Below are positions 1-8,233 of a stretch of 64,000 bases of DNA, one piece after another. Position 1 is the first letter of the stretch, and each line of letters opens with the position of its first letter. The stretch comes from Streptomyces sp. SAI-127. GTDB lineage: Bacteria; Actinomycetota; Actinomycetes; Streptomycetales; Streptomycetaceae. Below the pieces are notes generated by a model. That model saw nothing but the letters and a program-made list of their open reading frames with translations, had not been told where the DNA came from and made no database searches. The position numbers and the translations under genes are program-made. The DNA lies in NCBI RefSeq assembly GCF_029894425.1, contig NZ_JARXYJ010000001.1, positions 8,266,501 to 8,330,500 of the forward strand. The letters run 5' to 3'.

Positions 1-1532
1 AGCCCCTCGAGCGGCCAGGGCAGCGCGTTGCGGTCCACCTTGCCGGAGGTCCGCGTCGGCAGGTCGCCGACGGGAGCGATCAACGGCACGAGCGCGGCGG
101 GCAGTTCGGCCCGCAGCTTCTCCACGGCCGCGGCGTGGTCCCAGCCGTCCTGCGTGACGACGTACCCGACGAGAAGCTGGTTGCCGCTGCGGGCGGTGCG
201 GACGGCGGCGGCCGCTCCCGCGACCCCGGGCAGCGCCTGGAGAGCCGCGTCGACCTCACCCAGCTCGATCCGCCGGCCCCCGAGCTTGATCTGCTCGTCG
301 GCCCGGCCGAGGAAGACGAGCCCCTCGGGCTCCGCCTTCACGAGGTCACCGCTGCGGTACGCCCGCTCCCAGCCCAGCGACTTCAGCGGCGCGTACTTCT
401 CCGCGTCCTTGTCGGCGTCCAGGTACCGGGCCAGGCCGACCCCGCCGATCACCAGCTGCCCGCTCGCGCCCATCGGCACGGGCTCGCCGGCCTCGTCGAC
501 GACGGCCAGCTCCCAGCCGTCCAGCGGCAGCCCGATCCGGATCGGCTCCTCGCCGCTCATCAACGAGGCACAGGCCACCACGGTCGCCTCGGTGGGCCCG
601 TAGGTGTTCCACACCTCGCGCCCCTCCGTCACCAGCCGCTGCGTCAGCTCGGGCGGACAGGCCTCACCGCCGAAGATCAGCAGCCGTACGTCGTTGAGGG
701 TCTCGGGCTCCCACAGCGCGGCGAGCGTCGGCACCGTGGAGACGACGGTGATCTCCTGCTCGACCAGCCAGGGCCCGAGATCGGCCCCGCTCCTGACCTG
801 CGAACGCGGCACCGGCACCAGACAGGCCCCGTACCGCCAGGCCAGCCACATCTCCTCGCAGGACGCGTCGAAGGCGACCGACAGCCCCGCCATGACCCTG
901 TCAGCGGGACCGATGGGATCGTCGGTGAGGAACAGGGCGGCCTCGGCGTCCACGAAGGCGGCCGCGCTGCGGTGCGAGACGGCGACGCCCTTGGGCTTGC
1001 CGGTGGAGCCGGAGGTGAAGATGATCCACGCGTCGTGCTCGATGCCGGGCCGGGCGGCGGGGGAGTCGCAGCGCCCGTGGACGGTCAGCTCGTGCCCGGC
1101 GCCGACCACGGCCCGGACCTCCGCCTCCCCGAACACCAGCTCGGCCCGCTCGTCGGGGTCCTCGGCGTCGACGGGGACGTACGCGGCGCCCGCCGCCAGC
1201 ACGGCGAGGATCGCGACGTACAGGTCATTGGTGCCGGACGGGACCCGGATGCCGACCCGGTCGCCGAGTCCGACCCCGGCCCCGGCGAGCCGCCGCCGCA
1301 GCCGCTCCACCTCGACGGCCAGCGCACGGTAGGTGAGCCGGGTGGTCCCGTCGTCCAGGGCGAGCTCGTCGGGGTAGGACCGCACGGACGCGTCGAAGAC
1401 GTCGACGAGCGTGCGTGGGGAGGCGGCCGGGCCCCCGGAAAAACGGGCGGTGTCGCCGAACTGTTCGCGGATCTCTGCGCTGAGCTCTTCGTTGAGCAGG
1501 CCGAGAGCACTGCTCTCGTGTATCGCTGCCAT
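1..1532 (-). CDS. Pls/PosA-family NRPS-like protein, N-terminal adenylation domain (partial)
   Basis: The gene reads leftward and runs off the window edge. About 510 residues are present and cover essentially one complete adenylation domain. Visible core motifs are FTSGSTGKPKG (A3, about residue 173), NTYGPTEATV (A5, about 307), the GRADEQIKLGGRRIE block (A8, about 405) and PTRTSGKVDRNALP with the A10 lysine near residue 496. The N-terminal stretch with RFSGGPAASPRTLVDVF is, from memory, typical of the Pls/PosA group. Those proteins link one A domain and a carrier domain to a membrane-embedded C-terminal part, as in poly-lysine synthetase. The ATG start has GAGGA upstream. The substrate cannot be read here, and the downstream domains lie outside the window. 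An ordinary single-module NRPS remains possible. Confidence 0.82.
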   Translation of the reverse strand, partial: MAAIHESSALGLLNEELSAEIREQFGDTARFSGGPAASPRTLVDVFDASVRSYPDELALDDGTTRLTYRALAVEVERLRRRLAGAGVGLGDRVGIRVPSGTNDLYVAILAVLAAGAAYVPVDAEDPDERAELVFGEAEVRAVVGAGHELTVHGRCDSPAARPGIEHDAWIIFTSGSTGKPKGVAVSHRSAAAFVDAEAALFLTDDPIGPADRVMAGLSVAFDASCEEMWLAWRYGACLVPVPRSQVRSGADLGPWLVEQEITVVSTVPTLAALWEPETLNDVRLLIFGGEACPPELTQRLVTEGREVWNTYGPTEATVVACASLMSGEEPIRIGLPLDGWELAVVDEAGEPVPMGASGQLVIGGVGLARYLDADKDAEKYAPLKSLGWERAYRSGDLVKAEPEGLVFLGRADEQIKLGGRRIELGEVDAALQALPGVAGAAAAVRTARSGNQLLVGYVVTQDGWDHAAAVEKLRAELPAALVPLIAPVGDLPTRTSGKVDRNALPWPLEG

Positions 1533-1780
1533 CGGTCCTCGCGTCTCGATCCCGGAGCCCTCCGGGGCGCTGGCGGGCCGCAGGTCTGCCTGGGGTTGTC
1601 CGGCTCCAGCTCGTAACAAGCCGGAAATTTTAGTACGACGCTAGGTTCGACCCCCCGAAACGGCCACTGGGGACGGCTGTTCGAGGGGTGCGGCAGCTCC
1701 GCCGCGCGCCTCTGACCTGGTGATCTTTACACCGAGCGAGAGATGCCCCACATACAGCGAACGAGGGGTCGTATACGACG

Positions 1781-1813
1781 AATCCCCCCGGCCGCTGAGC
1801 GGCCGGGGGGATT
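1781..1813 (-). terminator. Hairpin terminator after tRNA-Leu
   Basis: An almost perfect inverted repeat: AATCCCCCCGGCCGCT pairs with AGCGGCCGGGGGGATT. It lies about 5 bases beyond the tRNA 3' end in the direction of tRNA transcription. Confidence 0.7.
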
Positions 1814-1817
1814 CGGC

Positions 1818-1905
1818 TGGTGTCCGAGGGGGGACTTGAACCCCCACGCCCGATAAAGGGCACTAGCACCTCAAGCTAGCGCGTCTGCCATTCCGCCACC
1901 CGGAC
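1818..1905 (-). tRNA. tRNA-Leu (anticodon GAG)
   Basis: The reverse strand folds as a class II tRNA with a long variable arm. The acceptor arms are GTCCGGG and CTCGGAC, followed by discriminator A and an encoded CCA. The anticodon stem CTAGC/GCTAG encloses loop TTGAGGT, which gives anticodon GAG (reads CUC/CUU Leu codons). The T arm is GGGGGTTCAAGTCCCCC. Length with CCA is 88 nt. Confidence 0.95.
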
Positions 1906-2103
1906 AAGGTGTCTGTCGCGCGGGGTTCCCCTCGCGGCGACGAAGGAAACATTACCAGGCTTTCGAAGGACCCCGATCACCCCCCGTCGCCTTCCCCGGC
2001 CCCGCGTGAACGGCGTGTGACGGGCCGGGTCCGGTCTTGGGGAGGACCGGTCCGCGGGGGGAGGATGAGGGGAACCACCAGCAGTGACAGCGGGAGGAAC
2101 AGC

Positions 2104-3429
2104 GTGAGCGACACGGACACGGCCAGGGGCGTCACCGGCGAGGACGAGGTCGTGGACCTCTGCCGCGAGCTGATCCGGATCGACACCAGCAACTACGGCG
2201 ACCACTCGGGCCCGGGTGAGCGCAAGGCGGCCGAGTACGTCGCGGAGAAGCTCGCCGAGGTGGGCCTCGAACCGCAGATCTTCGAGTCGCACCCCGGCCG
2301 CGCCTCCACGGTCGCCAGGATCGCGGGCGAGGACCCGTCCAGGCCCGCGCTGCTGATCCACGGACACACCGACGTGGTCCCGGCCAACGCGCAGGACTGG
2401 ACCCACCACCCCTTCTCCGGCGAGGTCGCCGACGGGTGCGTGTGGGGGCGGGGCGCCGTCGACATGAAGGACATGGACGCGATGACCCTGGCGGTCGTCC
2501 GTGACCGCCTGCGCAGTGGGCGCAGGCCGCCCCGGGACATCGTCCTCGCGTTCCTCGCCGACGAGGAGGCGGGCGGCAAGTTCGGCGCCCGGTACCTCGT
2601 CGACCACCACCCGGAGCTCTTCGAGGGCGTGACCGAGGCGATCAGCGAGGTCGGCGGCTTCTCCTTCACGGTGAGCGAGCAGCGGCGGCTCTACCTGATC
2701 CAGACGGCCGAGAAGGGCATGCACTGGATGAAGCTGACGGTGGCCGGCACCGCCGGGCACGGCTCGATGATCCACCGGGACAACGCCATCACCGAACTGT
2801 CGGAGGCGGTCGCGCGGCTCGGACGGCACACGTTCCCGGTCCGGGTCACCAAGACCACCCGCGCCTTCCTCGACGAGCTCGGCGACGCGCTCGGCACCGA
2901 GCTGGACCCGGAGGACATGGAGGGCACGCTCGCCAGGCTCGGCGGCATCGCCAAGCTCATCGGCGCCACCCTCAGCAACACCGCCAATCCCACCCAGCTC
3001 GGCGCCGGCTACAAGGTCAACGTCATCCCGGGCGAGGCCACCGCGCACGTCGACGGGCGCTTCCTGCCCGGCTTCGAGGAGGAGTTCCTCACCGACCTCG
3101 ACAAGATCCTCGGGCCCAAGGTCAAGCGGGAGGACGTGCACTCCGACAAGGCCGTCGAGACCACCTTCGACGGCGCGCTGGTGGACGCCATGCAGTCCGC
3201 GCTGGTCGCCGAGGACCCCGCCGCCAAGGCGATCCCCTACATGCTCTCCGGCGGCACCGACGCCAAGTCCTTCGACGAGCTCGGCATCCGCGGCTTCGGA
3301 TTCGCGCCGCTGAAGCTGCCCCCGGAGCTGGACTTCGCCGGGATGTTCCACGGAGTCGACGAGCGGGTGCCCGTGGACGGGCTGAAGTTCGGCGTGCGGG
3401 TGCTCGACCGGTTCATCGACGCAAGTTGA
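2104..3429 (+). CDS. M20-family metallopeptidase (ArgE/DapE-like)
   Basis: A 441-residue cytosolic hydrolase of the M20 dizinc aminoacylase/peptidase family. It carries the metal-ligand motif HGHTDVVPA, the bridging-Asp block GRGAVDMKD, the catalytic and ligand acid pair in ADEEAGGKFGA, and the C-terminal GGTDAKSF followed by FHGVDERV, which supplies the last histidine ligand. The GTG start at 2104 is chosen because GGGAGGAA lies just upstream. A longer reading frame from 1909 would run through low-complexity sequence adjoining the tRNA. The substrate (N-acyl amino acid or dipeptide) cannot be assigned from sequence. It stands alone between the tRNA and the chaplins. Confidence 0.9.
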   Translation: MSDTDTARGVTGEDEVVDLCRELIRIDTSNYGDHSGPGERKAAEYVAEKLAEVGLEPQIFESHPGRASTVARIAGEDPSRPALLIHGHTDVVPANAQDWTHHPFSGEVADGCVWGRGAVDMKDMDAMTLAVVRDRLRSGRRPPRDIVLAFLADEEAGGKFGARYLVDHHPELFEGVTEAISEVGGFSFTVSEQRRLYLIQTAEKGMHWMKLTVAGTAGHGSMIHRDNAITELSEAVARLGRHTFPVRVTKTTRAFLDELGDALGTELDPEDMEGTLARLGGIAKLIGATLSNTANPTQLGAGYKVNVIPGEATAHVDGRFLPGFEEEFLTDLDKILGPKVKREDVHSDKAVETTFDGALVDAMQSALVAEDPAAKAIPYMLSGGTDAKSFDELGIRGFGFAPLKLPPELDFAGMFHGVDERVPVDGLKFGVRVLDRFIDAS

Positions 3430-3564
3430 CGCGAGTTGACGCGGCAATTCGGCCGCTCGTGCGACATCGGTCGGGAAGAGTGAATGTGCTCATAAGCTCG
3501 TATCCCCATTACTCCCTCCTCGTTACAGGTGATGCGATCCGCTACTTGGGGTCGCTTTGCCAAC

Positions 3565-3573
3565 AAGGAGGAA
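3565..3573 (+). promoter_or_regulatory. Strong ribosome binding site of chpH
   Basis: AAGGAGGAA sits 2 nt before the ATG at 3576 and is near-perfectly complementary to the 16S tail. It fixes the start of this small gene and fits high expression of a surface protein. Confidence 0.7.
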
Positions 3574-3575
3574 TA

Positions 3576-3809
3576 ATGATCAAGAAGGTCGTCGCCGCTG
3601 CGGCTGCCACTGGTGGCCTGATTCTCGCGGGCGCGGGCCTTGCCGTCGCCGATGCGGGTGCTCAGGGTGCCGCTGTGGGCTCCCCGGGTGTTCTGTCCGG
3701 CAACGTCGTCCAGGTTCCCGTGCACGTGCCGGTGAACGTCTGCGGCAATACGGTCTCCGTGATCGGCCTGCTGAACCCCGCCTTCGGCAACACCTGCATC
3801 AACAAGTGA
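3576..3809 (+). CDS. chpH: Short chaplin (ChpH-like)
   Basis: A 77-residue secreted hydrophobin-like protein. Residues 1-26 form a Sec signal peptide (KK, then an Ala/Gly-rich core, then AVA). The mature part is a single chaplin domain, SPGVLSGN...PVHVPVNVCGNTV...LNPAFGNTC, with the two conserved cysteines at 56 and 74 that form the intradomain disulfide. Short chaplins self-assemble into amyloid fibrils that coat aerial hyphae and lower surface tension. It lies directly upstream of the long chaplin chpC, the order I recall for chpH-chpC in S. coelicolor. A hairpin separates the two genes, so they are probably transcribed separately. Confidence 0.93.
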   Translation: MIKKVVAAAAATGGLILAGAGLAVADAGAQGAAVGSPGVLSGNVVQVPVHVPVNVCGNTVSVIGLLNPAFGNTCINK

Positions 3810-3845
3810 CGTCGTGCCTCGCCCTCGGTAAAGAGGGGTGAGCCC

Positions 3846-3884
3846 GTCGGCCCCGGAGCGCGCGCCATGCGTTCCGGGGCCGAC
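3846..3884 (+). terminator. Hairpin between chpH and chpC
   Basis: GTCGGCCCCGGA pairs with TCCGGGGCCGAC across a 15-nt loop, and CCTTTT follows shortly. This is a Rho-independent-like terminator for chpH. Confidence 0.65.
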
Positions 3885-3959
3885 CGGCCTTTTCGAAAAG
3901 AAACAGAACCGCGATGCGGCGGCATTTCGAGACAAAGGTCGAAAGCAGGAATTCAGCAG

Positions 3960-4766
3960 ATGCGACAAGTCACCCGCAAGGGCCTGATGACAGTGGCGGC
4001 CGCGACCGGCGTGATCGCCGCGGCAGGAGGCGCCGCCCACGCCGACTCGGGCGCGAGCGGATCAAGCACGAACTCTCCCGGCGTGCTGTCGGGCAACACC
4101 GTGTCGGTGCCGGTGCACGTGCCGGTGAACGTGTGCGGCAACACCGTGGACGTCGTCGGGGTCCTCAACCCCGCGATGGGCAACAGCTGCGCCAACAAGG
4201 GCGGCGGCGGTCGTGGGGGTCACGGACACGGCGGGCACGGTGGTTCCGGTTCCGGCGGCTCCGGGGGTTCGCACGCCGGCGGACACACCGGTGGCTCACC
4301 CGGCGTGGGCTCGGGCAACCACGTGGAGGCGCCGATCCACGTTCCGGTGAACGCCTGCGGCAACAGCGTGGACCTCATCGGCATCGGCAACCCCGCCATG
4401 GACAACGACTGCGCAAACGGCTCCGGAAACAGCTCCGGAAACGGCTCCGGCGGCGGGCGGCACACCCCGCCCGGCGGCGGCCACCAGACTCCGCCCGGAT
4501 CGCCGGAACAGCCCGGCAACCCGGGCGACCCCGGCAATCCGGTGGAGCCCGGAAACCCCGGAAACCCGGCCACCCCACCCGGCGGCGGTCACCAGACGCC
4601 GGGCGGCGGCAACCACCCCGGTACCCAGACGGTCACCCAGCCCCTGGGCAGCGCGCAGCTCGCCCGGACCGGCAGCGACCTGCCGATCGGCCTGGCCCTC
4701 CCGGTGGGCGCCGGGGCGCTCCTGGCGGGCACGGTGCTGTACCGCAGGGCACGGGCCTCGGCCTAG
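3960..4766 (+). CDS. chpC: Long chaplin with two chaplin domains and sortase anchor (ChpC-like)
   Basis: A 268-residue cell-wall-anchored chaplin. Signal peptide 1-28 is followed by chaplin domain 1 (about 36-80, Cys59/Cys77), a Gly/His/Ser linker, chaplin domain 2 (about 110-153, Cys133/Cys151) and a long Pro/Gly-rich wall-spanning stretch with PGNPGDPGNP-like repeats. It ends with the sortase motif LARTG at 234-238, a hydrophobic helix and an RRAR tail. LAxTG is the motif used by class E sortases of Streptomyces. Long chaplins are thought to anchor short-chaplin fibrils to the hyphal wall. The ATG at 3960 follows AGGA. Confidence 0.93.
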   Translation: MRQVTRKGLMTVAAATGVIAAAGGAAHADSGASGSSTNSPGVLSGNTVSVPVHVPVNVCGNTVDVVGVLNPAMGNSCANKGGGGRGGHGHGGHGGSGSGGSGGSHAGGHTGGSPGVGSGNHVEAPIHVPVNACGNSVDLIGIGNPAMDNDCANGSGNSSGNGSGGGRHTPPGGGHQTPPGSPEQPGNPGDPGNPVEPGNPGNPATPPGGGHQTPGGGNHPGTQTVTQPLGSAQLARTGSDLPIGLALPVGAGALLAGTVLYRRARASA

Positions 4767-4780
4767 GGCGCACCGTGTGA

Positions 4781-4818
4781 AACGGAGCGGGCCCCGCCGC
4801 GGCGGGGCCCGCTCCGTT
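4781..4818. terminator. Bidirectional terminator between chpC and the convergent gene
   Basis: A perfect 38-bp palindrome: AACGGAGCGGGCCCCGCCG and its complement. It lies between the converging 3' ends of chpC and the small minus-strand gene. Confidence 0.75.
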
Positions 4819-4827
4819 CGTCCTGTC

Positions 4828-5016
4828 TCACCACGTGGCACGCACCTGGCGGATGATCCGCCGGCGCAACCGCACCCTGCGGCTGCCATCGCGCATCAGG
4901 CTCAGTCGGTCCAACTCCCAGTGTCCGTACTCGGCATGGTCCGTCAGCAGACGTGTGGCGTCCTTGCGGGAGACCCCCCGCGGTACGTACACGTCGACAA
5001 ATTCGTATTCCGGCAT
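4828..5016 (-). CDS. DUF5703-type small basic protein
   Basis: A 62-residue protein starting MPEYEFVDVYVPRGVSRK and ending in a strongly basic tail (RRVRLRRRIIRQVRATW). The fold appears to be a short strand-helix unit. From memory it matches the Streptomyces family annotated DUF5703, which has no known function. It is convergent with chpC and divergent from the acidic-protein gene. No signal peptide or membrane helix is visible. Confidence 0.75.
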   Translation of the reverse strand: MPEYEFVDVYVPRGVSRKDATRLLTDHAEYGHWELDRLSLMRDGSRRVRLRRRIIRQVRATW

Positions 5017-5050
5017 CGCATCTATTGTGCGGGCCGGGGCCCGGTACGGA

Positions 5051-5063
5051 TAGCGTCTGCCCT
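5051..5063 (+). promoter_or_regulatory. Probable -10 element for a leaderless transcript of the acidic-protein gene
   Basis: TAGCGT at 5051-5056 lies 7 nt before the ATG at 5064, the spacing expected when transcription starts at the start codon. No Shine-Dalgarno sequence is present. Confidence 0.45.
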
Positions 5064-5756
5064 ATGTCTGATGCTGTGCAGCCCACCGCTGCCGAGGTAC
5101 GTGCCGCCGCCGAGGCGGTCAAGACCGCGCTCGACCGCCACCTGGCCGCGGTCGAACGGAGGTCGGGGGAGGACGACCCCGGCGTCTACGAGGCCTTCAA
5201 CGAACTGGCCGCGGCCGCCGAGGTGTACGACGAGCTGCTCTACGACCGTTACGACGAGGTCACCCCCTTCGAGATTCCCGGCGCGGAGGACGCCCCGGCG
5301 TACACGGGCCCGGAGGAGCCGAACGCGCTGAGCGTGCTGATCCGCCGTGACTACGCCGTGGCGGAGCCGCAGCGGTTGCTGGCGCAGGCCCAGCGGGTCG
5401 AGGCGGCCGACGACGCTGTCCGTGCGGAGGCCTCCGGCACGGTGCACGGCGCGCTGGGGGTGCTGTTCGGCGAGTTCGAGCCCGACGAGATCGCATCCCG
5501 TCACAAGGAGTTCGGTCTCGAGGAGGGCGACTCCACGCTGTGGGTCACCGCGGCGGACGAACCGGCCGAGCCGGGGGAGTGGCTGGAGGCTCCGTTCGAG
5601 CAGGTCGACGTGGAGCGGGTGGTGTGCCGGTTCGACGTCAGCGCGGTCTTCGACGACGACCTTGAGGACGACCTTGAGGACGACGTCGACGACGAGGCCG
5701 ACGGGGCCGATCTCGAGGACGAGGACCTGGAACCGCTGGACGTGGATCGTCGCTGA
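5064..5756 (+). CDS. Acidic conserved hypothetical protein
   Basis: A 230-residue soluble protein of unknown function. Residues 1-170 look mainly helical with many Ala, Glu and Arg. The C-terminal 35 residues are an extremely acidic tail built from near-repeats of DLEDD/DVDDEAD. No signal peptide, catalytic motif or named domain is recognised. An ATG start preceded directly by a -10 hexamer suggests a leaderless mRNA. A strong hairpin follows the stop codon. Orthologues appear to sit at this locus in other Streptomyces, judged from recalled gene order only. Confidence 0.8.
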   Translation: MSDAVQPTAAEVRAAAEAVKTALDRHLAAVERRSGEDDPGVYEAFNELAAAAEVYDELLYDRYDEVTPFEIPGAEDAPAYTGPEEPNALSVLIRRDYAVAEPQRLLAQAQRVEAADDAVRAEASGTVHGALGVLFGEFEPDEIASRHKEFGLEEGDSTLWVTAADEPAEPGEWLEAPFEQVDVERVVCRFDVSAVFDDDLEDDLEDDVDDEADGADLEDEDLEPLDVDRR

Positions 5757-5766
5757 GACGCATGAG

Positions 5767-5801
5767 GCGCGGCCCCGGAGGAATGATCTCCGGGGCCGCG
5801 C
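5767..5801. terminator. Convergent hairpin terminator
   Basis: GCGCGGCCCCGGAG pairs with CTCCGGGGCCGCGC over a 7-nt loop, followed by CCGTTTTC. It sits between the acidic-protein gene and the convergent RecD2-like gene. Confidence 0.7.
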
Positions 5802-5818
5802 TCCGTTTTCGGGCGGAG

Positions 5819-8233
5819 TCAGCCGGCTGTCGGTGTCTGTGTCCTGAGGAGGACGGGCAGCCGAGTCGTTCGCGGCTTGGCCGGGATCTCGGCCACCGCC
5901 CTCGGCAGGGCCTGTTCCGCGCCCTGGACCACGGACAGATGGCGGTCCGCCCTGCCGAACGCCGTGTAGACCCAGGGGCGGGACAGGGCCTGGGTGGCGT
6001 CGCCGGGCAGTACCGCGACCACCGCGGGCCAGCGGCAACCCACCGCCTGGTGGGCGGTCAGGGCCCAGCCGTGGCGCACGGACTGCTCCACGCGCTCCTT
6101 CGGCACGACCACGGGCTCGCCGGCGCAGGTCAGGTGCAGGCCGTCCGCGTCGGCCCCGACCACACGGCCCGGGAGCGTACGGCCAGGTGCGGGGGAGTAG
6201 GCGACGCGGTCACCGGGGTCGAATCCGCCGAAGCGGCCCGGGCCGGGGTTGAGGCGCTCCTTCAGGGCCGCGTTGAGGGCACGGGTGCCGGCAGCGCCGC
6301 CGTGGCCCGGTGTGATCACCTGGGTCTCCTCGGCGGGCACCCCGAGCGCCCGTGGCACCGAGTCCGCGACCAGTTGCACGGTCCGGTGCACGGCCTCGCC
6401 CGCGTCCCGCACCGGCACGATCACGACCTCCTTGCCGGGGGCCTCGACCTGGTTCAGCTCACCGATGCCGATACCGGAGACCAGCTCGCCCAGGGGGCCG
6501 GGGTCCGGCCTTCGCGAGGCGACCTGCGGACAGATCCGCGCGGCGAGCAGATCCGCGAACACCCGTCCCGGCCCCGCTGACCACAGCACCGCCGGATCTC
6601 CGCCCAGCACCAGCCGCGCCCCGTCCGGCAGCGACTCCACGAGCAGCGCGGCCGTCTCGACGTCCAGCTGAGGCGCGTCGAGCACCACGAGCAGGTCGAG
6701 ATCGAACGCCCCGTCTCCATCCCGACCGGGCCCTTCAGCACCGGAGAGAAGCCCGGCGACGGTCGCGACGGGCCGGGTGCCGGCCGGGGTGCCGGTGCGG
6801 GGTTCTTCGTGCGCGGCCCCGTCCGAGCCTAGGTCGTCGCTCGGCCGGTCGGCTCGGAGCAGGTCGCTGAAGCGGTCCCGGCCCAGTGGGCTGTGCGTGG
6901 CCGCCCACGCCCGCAGCCCCAGCCCTCGCGCCGCTGTCAGCAGCGCCGCGGGTTCCGCCAGGGACGCCTGGCCGCCGGTGTGCAGGACCAGGCCGCCCGC
7001 CGCCACCGCACGGATCAGCTCGGCGGCCGAACCGCTGGCCGACGCGGCGGCACGCTCCCAGTCCTCGGCCGAACCGTCCTCCTTGGGCACGGAGTTGATC
7101 AGCCGGGCCAGACCGTCGGCGAGGCTCTCCTCCGCGAGGGCGTAGCGCTCGAGCCCGACCAGGATCCGGACCGGCCGCTCCGCACCCTCCTCGGTGTCCT
7201 CGGCCTCTTCGGCGGGTTCCGGGGCCGCCGGGTCGAGGGCGTCCTGGAAGACCAGTGCCTCGGCCTCGGCGATCGTGCTCTGTACGGCCGCTTCGGCGTC
7301 CGGCACGCCCCGCTGGGCCAGCGCGGCGGTGAGCGCCGGCATCTCCAGCGCGGTGTGCCCGGCGAGCGCCGCCTGCTCCAGGAGCCAGACGGTGACCGCC
7401 CGCCCCCGCCGCTCGTCGTCCGGCGCGCACTCCGCGCCGAGCAGCTCCCGCGCGAACCCGTCGGCCTGCTCGGGCCGTACGCCCGTCACCCGCAGCAACT
7501 GCCAGGGATCCGCCCGCAACTCCTCGTCGGCCCCTTCCCCGAGGACCCCGGCGACCTGCGACGCGAGGGCCGTGGGCGCCCCGCCCTCGGCCAGCACACG
7601 CTGTACGGCCTCCACGGTCTCCGGCGCGGCCCCGCCGACGGAACCGGTGACACCGACCGCACCGCCGGCCCCCGTCGCCTGCGCCGACACCGGCCGGGGC
7701 CGCACCGGCTCCTGGGCGGGCCGGCGCGGCGGCTCCGGCTCCCTGAAGACGGCGGCCACGGGCTTCGCCCCGCTCTCCACCGCCCGTACGGCCGCGAGGA
7801 GATCGGCCGCCTTCCCGCTGAGTTTGGCTCCGCTCTCGACGGGCTGCTGTTTCTCGGCCTTCCGCCGTGCGATCCGCTCCCGCTCGAGCCGCTGGGCCGC
7901 CAACTCGGCCTCGGCCTCGGACAACTGCGCCTTGTCCGCGCCGTCCGCGTCACCGTCGGCGGAGTCACCGCCTTCGCCCGCGTCGGCCTTCGCTTCCTCG
8001 CCGCCGGCAGGCCCGTCACTCACACCTTCACCGGCCTCGCCCCCGGCCGCCCCCGTCCCACCGCCGCCCTCACCGGCCCCGGCGCTGTCGCCCGCCCCCG
8101 CCTCGCCGCCCCCGGAGCTCGCCGCGACATCGTCCGTCGCCCGGCCCGGCGCTTCCCCCGCGCCCTCCGGCTCCGGCGCGGCGCCCCGCGTCCCCGGCTC
8201 GGTCTTCTCCGTGGGCTCCGGCTCCGTGCTCAC
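5819..8233 (-). CDS. RecD2-like helicase homologue with degenerate ATPase motifs
   Basis: An 804-residue protein. Residues 1-165 are low-complexity (Glu/Gly/Ala-rich, then a charged coiled-coil with RERIARRKAEKQQ). Residues about 200-350 resemble the helix-hairpin-helix region of RecD2 (DPWQLLRVTGV). The C-terminal half follows the RecD2 helicase fold, including GDPxxLxSxGPG (about 543), AHQAVGCRWPAVV (about 727) and VYTAFGRADRHL. The expected Walker A reads TGGQASLAEP (about 418) with no Lys or Ser/Thr. The DEASM-like Walker B reads LDAPQLD (about 516). The motif III Gln is absent. ATP-driven unwinding therefore looks unlikely, and a structural or DNA-binding role is inferred. The GTG start overlaps the upstream stop by 4 nt, indicating translational coupling. 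Confidence 0.8.
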   Translation of the reverse strand: MSTEPEPTEKTEPGTRGAAPEPEGAGEAPGRATDDVAASSGGGEAGAGDSAGAGEGGGGTGAAGGEAGEGVSDGPAGGEEAKADAGEGGDSADGDADGADKAQLSEAEAELAAQRLERERIARRKAEKQQPVESGAKLSGKAADLLAAVRAVESGAKPVAAVFREPEPPRRPAQEPVRPRPVSAQATGAGGAVGVTGSVGGAAPETVEAVQRVLAEGGAPTALASQVAGVLGEGADEELRADPWQLLRVTGVRPEQADGFARELLGAECAPDDERRGRAVTVWLLEQAALAGHTALEMPALTAALAQRGVPDAEAAVQSTIAEAEALVFQDALDPAAPEPAEEAEDTEEGAERPVRILVGLERYALAEESLADGLARLINSVPKEDGSAEDWERAAASASGSAAELIRAVAAGGLVLHTGGQASLAEPAALLTAARGLGLRAWAATHSPLGRDRFSDLLRADRPSDDLGSDGAAHEEPRTGTPAGTRPVATVAGLLSGAEGPGRDGDGAFDLDLLVVLDAPQLDVETAALLVESLPDGARLVLGGDPAVLWSAGPGRVFADLLAARICPQVASRRPDPGPLGELVSGIGIGELNQVEAPGKEVVIVPVRDAGEAVHRTVQLVADSVPRALGVPAEETQVITPGHGGAAGTRALNAALKERLNPGPGRFGGFDPGDRVAYSPAPGRTLPGRVVGADADGLHLTCAGEPVVVPKERVEQSVRHGWALTAHQAVGCRWPAVVAVLPGDATQALSRPWVYTAFGRADRHLSVVQGAEQALPRAVAEIPAKPRTTRLPVLLRTQTPTAG

